Source of the DNA: Antedon bifida
Taxonomy: Eukaryota; Echinodermata; Crinoidea; Comatulida; Antedonidae
Length of the DNA stretch: 64,000 nucleotides
Assembly (NCBI GenBank): GCA_963402885.1
Contig: OY727093.1
Coordinates: forward strand, 3,038,001 to 3,102,000
Reading direction: 5' to 3'
Below the pieces are notes generated by a model. That model was not told the DNA's origin. It made no database searches and was given only the letters and a program-made list of their open reading frames with translations. This document shows positions 17,001 to 32,000 of this stretch, piece by piece. The translations under genes and the position numbers were made by a program. Numbering within the stretch: position 1 is the stretch's first letter; the number at the start of each line of letters is the position of its first letter.

Positions 17001-20000
17001 ATGAGTTTACAGAGTTTGACGCTGTTGGCAGAGGAGAGGAAGGCGTGCATGGCAGAATGACGGCAGCTGGTTCTTGGATGAACGCAGTTCCTGGAGGAGG
17101 AGAAATGTCCTTAGTAGGTGGAGATTGTCTCAGTCGGCCGGACTTGTGTCAGAACGGTTTTGCAGCATCGTTCTGGATGAAGATTTTCAGTTCCATAGAT
17201 TTGGACACACCAGGCATTATACTACACGGTGGCGCTAACAAAGGATATGGTGCGTTTACAACGCTGGAGCTCACAGACAATTATGCCTTGATATTAACAG
17301 GTATTATAATTATAAATTATTATTAAATTTATTTACAATACTACCAGTATTTTTCGCAACTTCCTATAGCAAAAGATAAGTGTTCGAAGAGCGTGTTTGT
17401 TTGATTGGCAGCAGAAAGGCTAACAGATTGGATTTGTTTTTTATATTGCTGGTGATACAAATCCTTGTGTTTCATTTATTAATGCATCGGTATAAAAAAA
17501 ATAAAACTGAAATATTGTGTAAAGTAGTAATGATTATATTGATATGTTATTGATAGTAAACCAGTAATTTTAACTTACAACTGATGAAGTCTAGCTGACA
17601 GCTAGATGAAACTGTCTTGAAACGTAAGTTAAAATGACTGGGTTACTATTATCAATGAACTACATATCAATATACTAATCGACAAAGTGTTTTCACTAGT
17701 AATAATTATGTCTTTATTATTTTAGTTGGTTATGCTGGTGGTGGCACTGTGTCTGGCACTTCTCGCTCCAATGTGATCGAGGCAGGACATTGGATTAATG
17801 TAGGCCTAACATATTCTACACATTATGGTGTCGCTATTTTCATCAATGGACACCAACTCAGCTTACAAACTAGGCAGAGTGGCTCACCCGGCACCAGCAA
17901 CTCAGATAGGATAACATTTGGTACGGTGTATACAGAAAACACGGCCTTTCCTATAGCTGTTTCTGATTTCGTCGTGTGGAACCGTTATCTTTTTCCTTTT
18001 GAACAGCACCGATTTCTTGGAGTATCTGGTAGGTACAACATTTTATTTTTAAAATTAATATTTTGTATCATGAAAATATCCAAAATAAAAAATTAACCAA
18101 TGAATCTTTCTTTTTTCAGCTACTGAAGGATCCTATTTAAGAAATGCAGCATATTATTGGACCAGTGACGGCTACATTGCGCGCGATTTTGCATCGTTAT
18201 CCGAATACGCAACAAACTTGGCAAACACTTCTGAAATAACGTTACCAGGAGGAGAAGAAATTCTAACATCTAGAGGTCGAGATGGGAAAGGCGAGGCTTC
18301 CCATGTTAATGGGACTGACAACCTTTGGTTTTTGCTAGGTAGGTCATTTTATTGGCCTAGCGTGAAATAAAATGCTTTAAAGATGTGTGAAAGTAACACA
18401 TTTTGTTCACATTTTTTGCTCTGGAAAAGTCTTGAAAAAGTTACGAAAATTATTTATGTATGAACTCTGTAAAATCATTGCAAATCTTCAAAAAGTCTTT
18501 CAAATTTTATTTTTGTTTATAGGTGACTTACCCGGAACATGTATTAGCGATCCATTTCTATGCCAAGATGGCGTTACTCTCGCACTCTGGGCGAGAATTT
18601 ACCCAGTGCACGATGATGTACCTCACTTCATCATGAGTACAGGAGAGCAATCAACGAGGGGGATGTCGTTTTACATGCGTCAAGGTGTTCTTGGTGCTAA
18701 TTTGATTGATGGTGATAGGAAGTGGATAACAGAGATTGAATTTACACCTGATCCAGGTAATATTTGACTTATCTTCTTCTTTGTGCATATACTATCATAT
18801 TAATTAAATCCTGGCATCAAACCATCCCACCAACCACACCAAGAGATTTTTTGAAAATTTTGGTTTAAAATTTGTAGGGAATTTCACAACATTGAGGCAG
18901 CCACAAAAACCTCTCTGACTCTATGTAGATGTCCTAGTCTTTAGAGTCCAAAGCTGGCATTTTCTGTATTATGCTGTGCCTTGTATGCAAAGATCAGCAC
19001 TGTGTATTTTACTGAAAAACAGGTAACCACAGTGGTGGGTAGTGGGGGAGATGTTGTAAAATTTACCCGTTCTAGTTACTAGTTTTTGCAGAATCTTTAT
19101 TTGGTTCTTTGGAAGACCATTGGAAAAAACTACATAAATTTTTACTTTCAGATGATTGGATCCACCTCGCAATATCTTGGAGGAAGAACACAGGAATGAT
19201 CTTATACAAAGATGGTTATATTGTCTCATATGATGACATCGGTATTCGTAAGATCCGAGAAGCTGATCTTGATACAAAAATTATCCTTGGGCGTAGAAAT
19301 GATTTCCTAGATGCATACAGTTCAATGGAATTTGAGGAACTCGTATTCTGGGAGAGATTTGTGGAAACGTGGGACGCTAGAGAAGTGTTTGGTCTTTCAG
19401 GTAAAGTATACATACTGATACTAATACCGACACCATTGTTGAGTTTAAATAGAATTTTAATGCAATAAAAAATGTGAAAAATTGTATAATTTTCAGGGTT
19501 AAGTTTTAGAAATGTATGGAAATTGATATTAGTGTTTTCAAGGCCTTTAAGGTCCTGGAAAACAACTTCGGTTTTGGACAAATTTAGGAAATATTTAATA
19601 TTCATTTTCAGAATTTGAACAATACGATGATGCGCTTTATCAATGGACATCTAAAGAGTTAATAACAAGTAAACTAGATATATTAATGACAAAATCGCTA
19701 GGCCAAGAAGAGTACATTGGGCCAACAGCAAGTGTTAGGGTAACAGAGAACCCCATGGCTGTAGATCTCACTCAGTCAAATTCTGCTTTGAACTTGGGTA
19801 AGTAAGAGTTCAATTTGCCTTGAAATTAACTACAAGATGCATGTTAATATGTTTTTGATAGAATGGTAGAATGACACTTTGACTCAACAGCTGTGTAGTT
19901 GAACAAATTGGTGCTTCCACAAGCAAAACAAATCTTTCTTTTTGAATTCCAATCATTTGCTAATTGAATAGATTTTATTAGCTTATGACTTGGTTTCCAA

Positions 20001-23000
20001 TACTTTGACTCAATCTGTTTTGAGTAAAGTCAGGGAGTTGAGTAAACACTGACAAGAATCTGATTTTGAGTCTGACCTTACAAGTGTACCCATTATGTTT
20101 TAGGTTCATTCCAGTCTGACTGTTTCACAACACCTATGGATTGCAGTGAGGGTCTGAGTATCTCAATGTGGGTTAAACTGTTACATGGCTCTTCTAATGA
20201 CCCAGTGGGTTATCTCTTAAGGTAAGCTTCAATTAGTTCCCACTGCCAATCAGATCAGTGTTCCCAGCATCCAATCTAAACCATTCACCAAGACAATTTG
20301 ACCTTTGACTTGTAAAACCTGACTTTGACCCAGACAACCTGACCCTCCCTTAAGCTCTGTCTATACTATCAAACTTGTTTGACAAAGAAATGATGTACTT
20401 ACCCATATGGTAGTGATATGCTCAAATATGTTAGTGATATGACATCATCATGTCCATACAGTATATGGGCACATCACATTTTTTTGTCACATAAAATTTG
20501 ATCCTGGAATTCAAAGACAATCATACATTACGATTCTTTTTAATTCTAGTGCTGGAAGAGGAGATGGTAGTGGCGTAGCAATATACAAAGAAGGACATGA
20601 TCTGATATTTGTCATTGAAAATGCAACTAATGTATGGGCAACGAAAATTAATGTTCAGGTAATTGGTTATTTATTTCAATACTATTTTATTTAACTAACT
20701 GACAGACTGTAAGCCTAAATGTATACAAGGAAGTGTAGATTTTATTAGGCATAAAAAAAGCATATACTGTAAAGCCCAAAATTTTTGCGGCCCTAAATTT
20801 TTGCGATTTTACATTTTTATCCAGACTGGATGGGCTTAATTAACAGAGTGATTACTGTATTCAAATAATATGCATGAATTTATCTGTAATAATTTTGTAT
20901 TATTTCATCTTGAATTCCTGTTTTAGGTGATACCAAATAATGAATTTTCCAACATAGCATTAACATGGTCTGCTAGTGCAGGTATAACAATTTACATAGA
21001 TGGTAAGGCACCAGTCAAAGCTAATGTCACTAGTGTTCATAGACCAGTAGGAAGTGTTGCTAATGATCACATGACCATCGGACGACCAAATGACGCCGAT
21101 TCAGACTATGGAAGTTTTATAATACTTAATCTTGTTGTTTGGGATAAATACTTCTTTCCTCGTAAAGCACACAAAGTTACAACTTTGACAGGTAAGACCA
21201 AAAAAATGCAATAATAATTAACCTTTGCTTTTTGTCTGGTCTCCCGATAGCTGTTCCCACTTGGACCCAGCACAATGATGTATGTGCAACGCAAGTGAAT
21301 TGACCAATTACAATTGACTGTTATGATGGTCTATCACGTCGTGATTGGTCAAATTACAGGCGGTGGGCTGACATCCTTGTGTTGTATTTAAGTGAAAACT
21401 TGATCATGTATAATTACCCCAAAACTTGCTAAATAATAGCATGAACACAAGAGCAAACAAAATGTAGTTACTGCAGTAACTGCAGAAGACTATTTTTGTC
21501 ATGGTCCTTAAGCGAGTTGTAATATATAATACCATAATCCTATTTTTTTGTTATATACTAGATGAACAGATTGAATGCATACATAGCAATAAAATGTGCT
21601 GGCCATTCGAGTCGTTACTTAGCCTCAAGTATCCTTACACTTTGAGTTCCAGTGGAGCAAAATACAAATTTGACAGACGATATAATGGGAGATCTGTATA
21701 CACCGATGGACGAACGGGCGCGATCTCTCTCGGTAACTTCCGAAATGCTTGTCCTAAGCGCTTATCAGCTTGTGAGAACGGGTTTGTTTTAAGCATCTGG
21801 TTACGTTTGGAAGATAACGATCGAAATATTGGAACACTTGTGAGTCTTGGAGCAGAGGTAGACGGTAAGGAGTCTCATGTTCTCTTTCACTGATGTAATG
21901 TTTCTTTATTATTTATTTCTCCCTGCTCTTCTTCCTTTGGCTTGTCCTTTGTAGATATTGACTAATTATAAAGTCCATAGTCTTTGGCTATAGCCTAGCA
22001 AAAGTGGTGTAACGGCTATGAGCGGCCTGGGAGCCCCTGAGCAGTGTCCAGAGGAAAAAACAGACATTAAAATATGTTGAAAATGGCAAAAAATGCCAGA
22101 TCCACTCATTGTATATGCGACCAGAATGTACTTCTTCAGTTTTGTTATCCTGAATATAAACAAATGAAACGAGAAACTTTCAAATCATAGGCTTTTTCAT
22201 TATAACTTCTAAAATCATGGTTCTCTTTTACATTATAACTTCTAAAATCATGGTTCTCTTTAAATTGTTAGATGAACAAGGAATTTCTCTGATCAAGGAT
22301 GAGTTTGGTCTCTTAGCAACAGTGGCTGATGGCAGTCACTTGTGGGTCAGCAGAATCTACAATGGCAATTTTACATATGGTCCATGGATGTTCCTTGGAT
22401 GGACTTGGTCACCTAACGCAGGCATAGACTTGTTTATTGATGGAATTGATCTGACACATACCATTGTTAGTAAAAACTCATTTATATACAAAAATAAGTA
22501 CCACTTATTGCTTTTTTTTTTTTTTTTTGCACGATAGTGTCAACAATTGTGATGTTATCGTCATGAAATTTTGGGCGTACTATATGTGCTTACAGACAAT
22601 GCCTTCAAAATTTTTTTTTAGAAAAATCGATATATTGGTGACGTCATAAAAAGCTTGAGATATCTTTGTCATGACTATGGACTAAAATATTAAATAACAC
22701 ACCCTCTGTTGCTCTGCATTTTACCAAGTATTTCTTAGCGCTTTATGTTTATAAGGATTTTTACATTTTGTTTCTTATTCAGGATAACAAAACTGAGGAA
22801 ATTCGTTCTAGTCGCACGTACAATGAGTTTTTCCTTGGAAGAGGTTCCCTACTAGAAGGACTATATATAGAAGCATATTTTGATGATGTTGTGCTTGAGT
22901 TCCCTGTTCTGTCTGAAGATTTACCAGACGCTGAAGATTTAACAGGAATAGATGGTTTGTATAAAAGTTATTTTATTTTCAACTAGATAATCAATTAAAG

Positions 23001-26000
23001 TAGTAAAATGAATTTCCATAAAGCTTGGTTCCCACTTGGACAACACAAGTGAGTTGACCAATCACAAGTGAAAGTTTGGATGATCCATCATGTCTGATTG
23101 GTCAAATTACTTGTGGCGAGCTTACATCTTTGCATTGTGTCCTAGTGGGAACCAAGGTTTAGGCAAATTTATTCATGCAAAATGAATGCGCTGGTTCATG
23201 CATATGGCATATCTGATTAGTCAATTTGATACAGCCATAATTGGTGGCCTAATAGCTTGCTTTTTGAGTGTGATTGTGGAATAACTGACTCTCTAGGCCT
23301 AGTTGTATTATACATTTAAGGTATTTACAGATCTTTTAACTAAAAATATGTTTTATCTTTCCAGCTGTGACAGCATATGCATCTGCGGATGAATATTATA
23401 ATCTTGTAACCAGTGATGAGGTCGAATTAGTTGATAGCAGTGTTGTCTCGGATCGCAATAATGATAGGAGTAGCGCCGTAAATACTGGTATAACTAATAC
23501 GTCTCATAGTCTTGGTTTCATTGATATTGGTAAGTTTGTTTATATAGTAGTTTTTTTACTGAAATAACATGATTTTATTTTTTTTTACAATGTAATTGAA
23601 TTTATGAACAGTGTGTATAATTACCTAGAAATTTGTATAATGGGTTAAAAAGATGATTGTGATTCGATTTAATATTGGTAAAAAGATTAACATTTTGGCA
23701 CACATGGCGTTTCATACTCATTACTTTACTGAAATCTCAACTACTGGAATATTAAAAATATAGAAAAGACAAAAGCTAGAGAATTCAAATCTTTTATTAT
23801 ACTATGCTTAGAATCAAATCTTTTTTTTTTAAATGTTCATAGGCGATTATTCTAGGACGTGTGTGAGTGACCCATCAAGATGTACGCCATCTGGAGTTAC
23901 ATTGTCCGTTTGGGTCAAGATAAATTCTCTTGAGCATCTTGAGAACAATATCACAAATCCGTCTGCTGTGGGATATATTCTCAGGTATGGCACGGCAAAG
24001 TAGCTGTTATTATTGTTAATTATCATCTTCATCATAATCTGCAATCTTTCTAGTTACTGTATAATGTTTGTATGATGCTATTAAGCTCTGTCTACACTAT
24101 CAAACTTTATGTGGCCAAATATGGACAAGATGATGTCATATCACTACCATATTTGGGCACATCACACTTTTTTTGTCAAACTAGTTTGAGCTTTAGTGTA
24201 TTCTGAAGAGTCCAATTCTAGATTGACATTTCCTCTGACATGGTGGTATATAGATTTTTCAGTATATGTACTGAGCTGATATGATGGAGTGCCATGACAG
24301 CTCTCCTCTCATGAATTTATTTTAATTGTATCTCAAAATTCTTGACTCCATCTCAGATTTTAGACCTCCATTGTTGTCTGTTTATGGCACTAGTTTCGCA
24401 AAGAAGTACAATTTAAATCCATTTTGCTTTATGGTTGAAAGTGCTTTTTATCCTTGCTTTTTCTCTCTTCTCTTTCTTTTTTTTTACATACAGTTCATTT
24501 TTACACAGTTATAGTAAATATACATAAAATAATATAATAAAACATATTTTTCCCAGTTCTGGTGCTCAGGCTCCGAATGGACGTGGTTTTGCAGTAGCAT
24601 ATGATGGTATAAATTTTACAGTCACAATGCAACACTCGAGGCATATGATTGAGTTCAGCACAGGCTTTGAGGACCCTGAGGGTTGGTTCAACCTTGCGGT
24701 GTCGTACAGTGAGACGCAGGGCTTACGTTTGTACATTGATGGCGTCCTTACTGGTAAGAAACACATTCGACTTACTGACCATTTTTATCGACTTGTAACA
24801 TGTCATAGCTAAACATCTTTAGTAAGTAAGTAAGTAATATTTATTGCTTTCCAAATACAGTACAAATTTATAAAACAGTATGTAAATGAAAAAAAAAGAG
24901 AAACATTAAATATAAAAATACAAGACTAAACAAGAAAAAAAGCATGGAAAGCAGGGGATGGCCCTTTAAGCCCAGAGGCTTGTTTCCAAAGGGGTCCCCA
25001 ACATGAAAAACAAAATTACAGTAATATAAAAAAATAGTTTAAAAAAAAAATTGTTATGTGTGCCACCACTGTATTACATTCCTATAGTGACCATTAGTGT
25101 TTTTAAAAAAACTTTTCATTTAATTTTTTTAGGCCTAATAATAATAATAATAATAATAATAGTGTTAATTAATGTACAGTAGAACCTCTATTAAGGGGAC
25201 ACCTTTAGGATCCAACAAATTTTCCCTTTAATAAGTGTCTTCTGATTAGTGGTTGGCCTTGGTGATAAAACATATTTCCCATCATTTGTTTCATGGAAAT
25301 GTGTCCCCTGCAGATGTGTAAACAGAGTGGGGAGGGGTGGGGGTTAGGGTATATTGCATTTTGTTATTCCAATTCACATTTATTCAGCAATATAAATATT
25401 TACATTACAGGGATTTTACAGAGACAAGTAATTGTCTGTAGTCGTAAAACCCTTTAGAAAAAAACAAATATTATCACACAAAAAAAAACATAAAAAATCA
25501 AATATTTTATTTATAAATGAAAGATCAAAAAAATATTATCTTTATTTACCTAATTTGAGGACAAAGCTTTTAGGCTTACTAATAATAATATTGTTATTGA
25601 TATTTCATTAATATTATCTTTATTTTTTACAGGTTCATCAACAGAAACAATAGAAACACCAACAGTAAGTGATTTCGCTACTCATTTACATCTTGGCAAA
25701 AGAAATGATATGAATGCTGATTATCTGGGAGCATCATTTGACGACTTTGCTACATTCTACACGACTTTTGAAGAAGACGATCCCTCACTTGCAGACACTC
25801 TGACAGGGAATGAAGCAGAAACTGGTGTTGGTATGTACATAATTTTATTTATTTTTTATTAAACCTTATTTATAATGTGCTGAATCTGCAAATATGGGAT
25901 TATTTAGACAGTATCATAGATAACATCTAGTATACAGCATCACATGTGACTCACATGTGTCTTGAAACTATTTTAAGATTAAGCTTAATACTGTACAGCA

Positions 26001-29000
26001 TCACATATAACATTAGAGAGCTTCAAATTTGCGATGACCAATGACCAAATGAGGACAGGTCAATCAAACCTGTGTCGAAGTGAGGAGCGAGGACACGTGT
26101 TCCAATATTCTCGCATGTGCATAATGAACTAACATGACATAGTTTGGTCATTGTCAGTTGTTGCACAAAGCTTTCTATTGGTCCTAGGATACAGTCTTAC
26201 ACTTTTGGACACTATTCAAAAATAAAAAATAGCCCAAGCTACATTGTCACTTGTTTACCTTTGCCTTGATAACTAATAATACATCTTGCACATCCAATTT
26301 TTGAACTACAATGATTTGTATTAATTTTCCAGTTGTAACCACGAATCATCCAGAACTAGATGCGTTGGCGCCATTTTCTGGAAAACCAGATTGTAAAGTC
26401 TTACACGATGCTGACTGTGCACGAAGCATTAACGAACTAAATGATGTGGTTAGTAATAATATAATAATATTATAATAATATTTACAAGAGGCTGTGGGGA
26501 CACTTCAGGAGCCAACAACGTGTCCCTTTAATAGGACTGTCCTCTGAATAGAAGTTTATAAAACTCTGTCTACACTTTATGTGACAATAAAAATGTGATG
26601 TGCCCATATATGGACATGATGATGGCATATCACTACCATATTTGGGCACATCTTACTTTGTTTAGATAGAGCTTTAGTGTAAAAAAATATCATATTTCCC
26701 TTTGTTTGTTTCACAAAAAAAAAGTGTCCCTACAGTGACCCTTGAATAGGAGGGGTCAATTAATTATGATTAGGATAATGAAGATAATTGAGGTTATGAT
26801 GAGAATGGTAATTAATTATTTACTATTTCAAGATAAATCAAATATTTACAAGCAATAATCTAAAATCTCAAATCTTTTTTTTTTCAGTTAAGTGATGAAG
26901 CGGTTATAAACGGAACTGTTTATACCAGCGTTCGTAACCGACTTCGCTATCTTGTTGAACCTAGAAATGATGTACCCCAAGACGACCTTGCATACTGTGT
27001 GGACGTGTTTGAAGCAATAGTTTATGCCCCAGTAGATTATAAACTTAATGAAACAGAAGCCATGTCTGAATTATCAGTAAGTTTCATTTTCAGTTTTATT
27101 TCACACAACATATTACACTATATATACATTTGAATAATAATACATTTGATTGTGTGTGGAGATTACAAGTAACTCTAATAAGGAAAAGGTGAGCCCAGTA
27201 TTTCTGTAGGGAATGACCTGTTAGGAGCTCATTGTACTAAGCCTGTGCATTATATGATAGGGTGACCACACTGCTGAATTTTTTCACACCAGGTACTGAT
27301 TTAGAGCAGAATGCAGGCACGGATTTAGGCCCCCACTAATGTTTAACAGACATGTCTCTTTTATCTCTTTTAAAAAAATAAAATACTGATTGCACATTGA
27401 ACAAAATCAAAACAAAACACCATCTCTGTGGAGAACGATCAAACAATCGATGGTTCCCACACACAGAACACTCATCTCTAACATACAACAAAAAATGTTA
27501 CGTCACCGTGTTTACCGGCTAGAAAGCTCAATTTTTAAAAATCAAACTTTATGTGACAAATCACTATCATATTTGGGCACATCACACTTTTTTTGTCAAA
27601 CTAGTTTGATAGTGTATAGACAGAACTTTAGTAATATTTGTTTATCTGTAATTCACGTTTATTTTTAGGATTTGATTCAAATAACAAGCAATATGATGCA
27701 ACCAAACCGATCTGAAAACTGGAAAACAGTCAATGAGGTAAAACACTTTGGTTTCTCTTTCAGAAAAATAATTTATACTTAATACTTTATAAATATATAT
27801 ATATTTTTTTTAATTGTTAGGTTTGGTTATTTTCATAATTAATTATTTGTTTTTTTATCAAAAACGTATGAAAACATACTCTCATAATTCAGCTAGTAAT
27901 CAGCGCAAAGTTGTGCCTTGACCTTACCAGGTACCCATTTGTACACTTTGGTGGAGAGAGGCAAACATAAGTATCTAAGAATACAAGCAATGCAGCGAGC
28001 ATTAGATTCGAACCCACTATCTTAGGATCAGTAGTCCAAGTTCTAACACACTGTGCCACACGCCCTTGTATTGCATACTGTACTGTAGGATCCATGAAAC
28101 CATATGAGTATTGTTTATTCATTATTTTAGGTTAGCATGGGTACACCATCACTAGTTAAAGCACTTGAAGATTATGGAATTCAAGTTTCTCGAAGATTAA
28201 GGACAAAGTCTGGTCATGAGAAACTTGTATTAAGTGCTGAAAACATAGGTGAGAACATGGAATCTTTATGAACGTTTATCAATTTTTTGTTAAGTCCCAA
28301 TTTTGAAAAATAAAATACCTGTAGGAGATTGAACCGTTTTCACATGTACACTATGATTATGAATTTATTCTATCATTCAGTTGTAGAAAAATGCACTTTT
28401 TTTTTATTCGACTCCTCACTAAGATAGTACATTAGTGAATGATGGGACCAACAGGTGGTAATACCTCTAAAACGGTTTTAAAGCAAAATATAGTCAAATT
28501 TACTGCCAGCCAATGGGTTTTTGGTTGAATTTACCCTTTTTATAAGTGAACACTTTTTTTAAAAACATTATTACAAATACAAAATGGCCTATTCAAAATC
28601 TGATTTATTAATCTTCATTGTTCATGTTTTTGGGGAACAATACATTTTTAAAGTATTCAACAAATATTTATTTTTGCCACAGGTATGCAGGTGGATTCGC
28701 TTGAAAACAGCAACCAGAACGATAAGTACTCATTACCCGATTACTCACTGTCCAACTGGAATGAAACTAAACTTTATTGGAATGACCCAATTGAGAAATT
28801 TACCCTACCGAAACACTTCTTTCAGTTCACTGAGCCTGGTGAGTTACAACTAATTTCCATCTTTTTGAACTTTGACATATACACCAATTTCACATTAATT
28901 AACCACCATCTGAACTCATGGTTAAATCAATGAATATGAATTTATTATTGAAAATGACATCATTAAAAGTATGACATCATTAAAAGTATGACATCATTAA

Positions 29001-32000
29001 AGTATGACATCATTAAAAGTATGACATCATTAAAAGTATGACATCATTAAAAGTTTGATATATGATGAGCAATATGTAATCTTATAGCTTGTCTCACTTT
29101 TATTAAAAAGTGACATAATGATGTAATTTAATACTTTAAAATTGTTACTAAAATTATATTGACAAGTTTAATTTTTCTTTTAGGTAAAACATCGTCTTTG
29201 GTGGCCACAATGTACAACACACTTCCTGATATGATTCCGGAAGTTGGAACTCAAGAGTGAGTTTTTGTTTTTAATTTTTTATTAACCATGTGAATGAAAG
29301 CTTATAGAATATATCTGGCTATTAATAATAAATAGTAATAGTTGTCTTATATAGTGCCTAATACAATGTTTGTAAGCTGAGCTTTACACATAAAAATGAT
29401 CCATTAAATATCCTAAGATAACCAAAAAAAGCAGAGGAACCATTTACACCTCTCTGTTCTCCAGCACTTTGAAGCTCCCATATGAGAGCTCGCCAGAAAA
29501 GTATTCACAGGAGCTAGAGGGAAAAGGCATCTGTCTACCCTACCAAAATAAGAAGAAAAAAACAATGTTTGCTACATCTTTGTTCCCACTTTGAAGTAAC
29601 GCAAGGATGTAAGCATGCCGCACGTAAATTGACCAATCACAAACAATGGATTATCCAAACTCACTTTGTCATAAGTAGTTTAATTAAGAGTTGCTGTTTT
29701 CTTTTAATTTTGCAGTGTTAAAGGCTTAGATGGTAAGCCAGTGAAAATCAATAGTAGGGTAGCATCGCTGTCGGTTGACCCACCTTTGCGGATGAACTTG
29801 TACAACCCAATCAGAATTGTTTTTGCACACATTGCGGTACGTCTGCATTCAATATTGTTTTTATCAATCATTTCATTTTTTAAGCGCCATTCAAACGATC
29901 ATTGCTCATTCATAACGCTGTTAAAGAGAATTCAGTTTTTAGAAGTGACTTGAAACTGTCTAAAGATGTCATTTCTAATATGTAAAAGGCATATTGTTCC
30001 AGAGCCTGGGCCCAGCAGTACTGAAAGTCCGATCTCTTCAGCTATGTTTTCTCCTTGGAATATGCATGTTTTATAGTAATTATATAAAAGATATACAACT
30101 GTACTCCATTAACCACATATATTAAGTAAGTGTTTAATTATAATGTATGATTAATATTTTTTTAGCCTGTGAATAAGTCTTCACATGAAGAAGTAGCTTG
30201 TTCATTTTGGAATCATAGCGCACCGTAAGTGTTATAATTTATTCATCATATTAATTACTACTATCATTATGCACTTAAGGCTTTTAAGCCTTAAAAAATG
30301 TATTTTTTCGTTAAAAAAATGAAAAATAAGGATAACTAAAAGCACATTTGATAGGCCATTACATAGTTTTTATCAAGTTGATCACTTTTTCCCAATGCAC
30401 AAAAACATATCAAGTTCCAGGCACACTTCCGGTTGACTATATTATCTTTCTTTCCATTATGGTTTTGTCAGGTAAAACATTTTGTGACATTAAGATGTCA
30501 GCTATAAAACAACAAAATACTATCAAATCATTTTTTCAGGGAAACAATATATCTCTAATAGTTCTACTTTCTTAAATGATATCAATTCTGTATTGTCATA
30601 CACAAACAAGGCTATTTGGTGTAAAACCTTATCATTTTATTATTTTTATTGTCAAATCATTATCATCAAATCATTATTGTCAATATTATTCACTTTTCGA
30701 ATTGGATTGTTTTAGAAATACGACAAATGGTGCGTGGGATACCCGTGGTTGCGAAGTTGTCTCGACTAATGAGACAATTACGATATGTCATGTTTATCAC
30801 ATGACCAGTTTCGCCATCATCATTAAACCAATTTTTGAGGAGGTGAGACATTTTACTTCATTGTTTATAACTTTTTTATATTTTTAGTTTAATTTAGCTT
30901 TGTTATGATATGACATTTCCAATTTTTTTTTATTACTTGACGTCAAGTGAGAAAAGAGTAAAAAAACAAAGTATATCTCAGAGCAAACATAATTTCTATG
31001 TATATTTAACATGCAAATGACAATAAATGAAAGTAATTTTCCACTGATGAATGAATGAATAAAATGATTTTAGCTGTTGGGGAAAAGTGAATTTGATTGT
31101 TTGAAAAATCTTAAAATGTGATAATTTGACTTTTTGTGTACATTTGTCGTTTTACTAGGAGGAAGAATCTGATGAGGGCAACCTTCAATGGATGGCGAGA
31201 ATCCTATCAGTTTTTTCAATTTCTTTTCTCGGAGTGTACTTATTTTATCTTGTATGTGCCAAGTAAGTCAATAACATTTTTCTTGTAGTAATACACATGA
31301 TTGTGATATGCTAATCTATCAGTAATTATTATTAATATTAAATATTAAGTAATATTACAGTTGACTTTCCCAATACCGGACTCTCTGAAAACTGGAAGCT
31401 CTCCCAATAACAGACTTTTTTTGAGGTCCAAAAGGTTCAAAATTATTTTTTTTATCATTAAAAACACATTTAGTATACCACGCCTGGTTGATGTTATACA
31501 GTAGTTTAGCATCTATATTTACATATTTTTTTCACCATACATTTTTCTTTTGCAGTAAAGTACAGACTATTACAGTCTCCAAATCTTTTTCTCAAATAAT
31601 GATTATTGTGTCCAATATGCTCCATTCCATATTGTGTGTGTTTTTTTTACTTTATGTATTTTTTTTTTTTTCAGGCGTCTACGAGTTATTCTACACACCA
31701 TACACATCAACCTCTGTGTAGCTGTTATTTTTGCATTACTGTCCCTGGCTGGTTCTGGAGATATCAAAGATGCATGGGTAAATATACTAACACAATGTAC
31801 TGATACATTGATTATTCTTTATTCAATTACCCTTTTATAATTATGATTTTTAAAAAGGGTGACTCATATTATTGGGTGAATTAACCTGCAGATGCCGTAT
31901 AAAGTTAAATTTACAAAAAATTAAATAACTTTGTCAAATAATTTAAATAGAACACCTACTTTATGACACCCCTATTAAGGGACATATTACTGTAAAACAA

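Larger units (their letters stand above)
16926..25830 (+). other. Five further ConA/LamG-like domains of the adhesion GPCR
   Basis: Approximate units: 16926-18028, 18120-19400, 19612-21191, 21562-22954 and 23365-25830. Each repeats the same order: an N-terminal region that in several units opens with Tyr-rich Y..(L/W)TS; a Cys pair before a strand ([100 protein letters not shown]); W..(V/I/L)..(L/T)S; G-(V/I/L)-x-(I/L)-(F/Y)-(I/K)-(N/D)-G; then DF..W. and a short link. Units 2 and 3 keep three or four exons with similar boundaries, which supports tandem duplication. Confidence 0.78.
26333..30842 (+). other. GAIN domain with GPS autoproteolysis motif
   Basis: Nine exons give about 342 residues, the usual GAIN size. 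The GPS is in the last two: ACSFWNHS, then [12 protein letters not shown], then [17 protein letters not shown]. The expected cleavage is between Met and Thr of H-M-T, leaving [13 protein letters not shown] as the tethered agonist. One canonical cysteine is absent: the usual C-x-C-x-H reads C-H-V-Y-H here. Whether cleavage still occurs cannot be told from sequence. Confidence 0.88.

Noticed and set aside
28584-28933. Two overlapping plus-strand frames of 82-89 codons treated as separate small genes
   Set aside because: Their meaningful part is a single receptor exon (28683-28838) in the GAIN region; the rest is intron.
28954-29054. Possible CRISPR-like array
   Set aside because: Units are contiguous with no spacers and the genome is eukaryotic; it is a plain tandem repeat.
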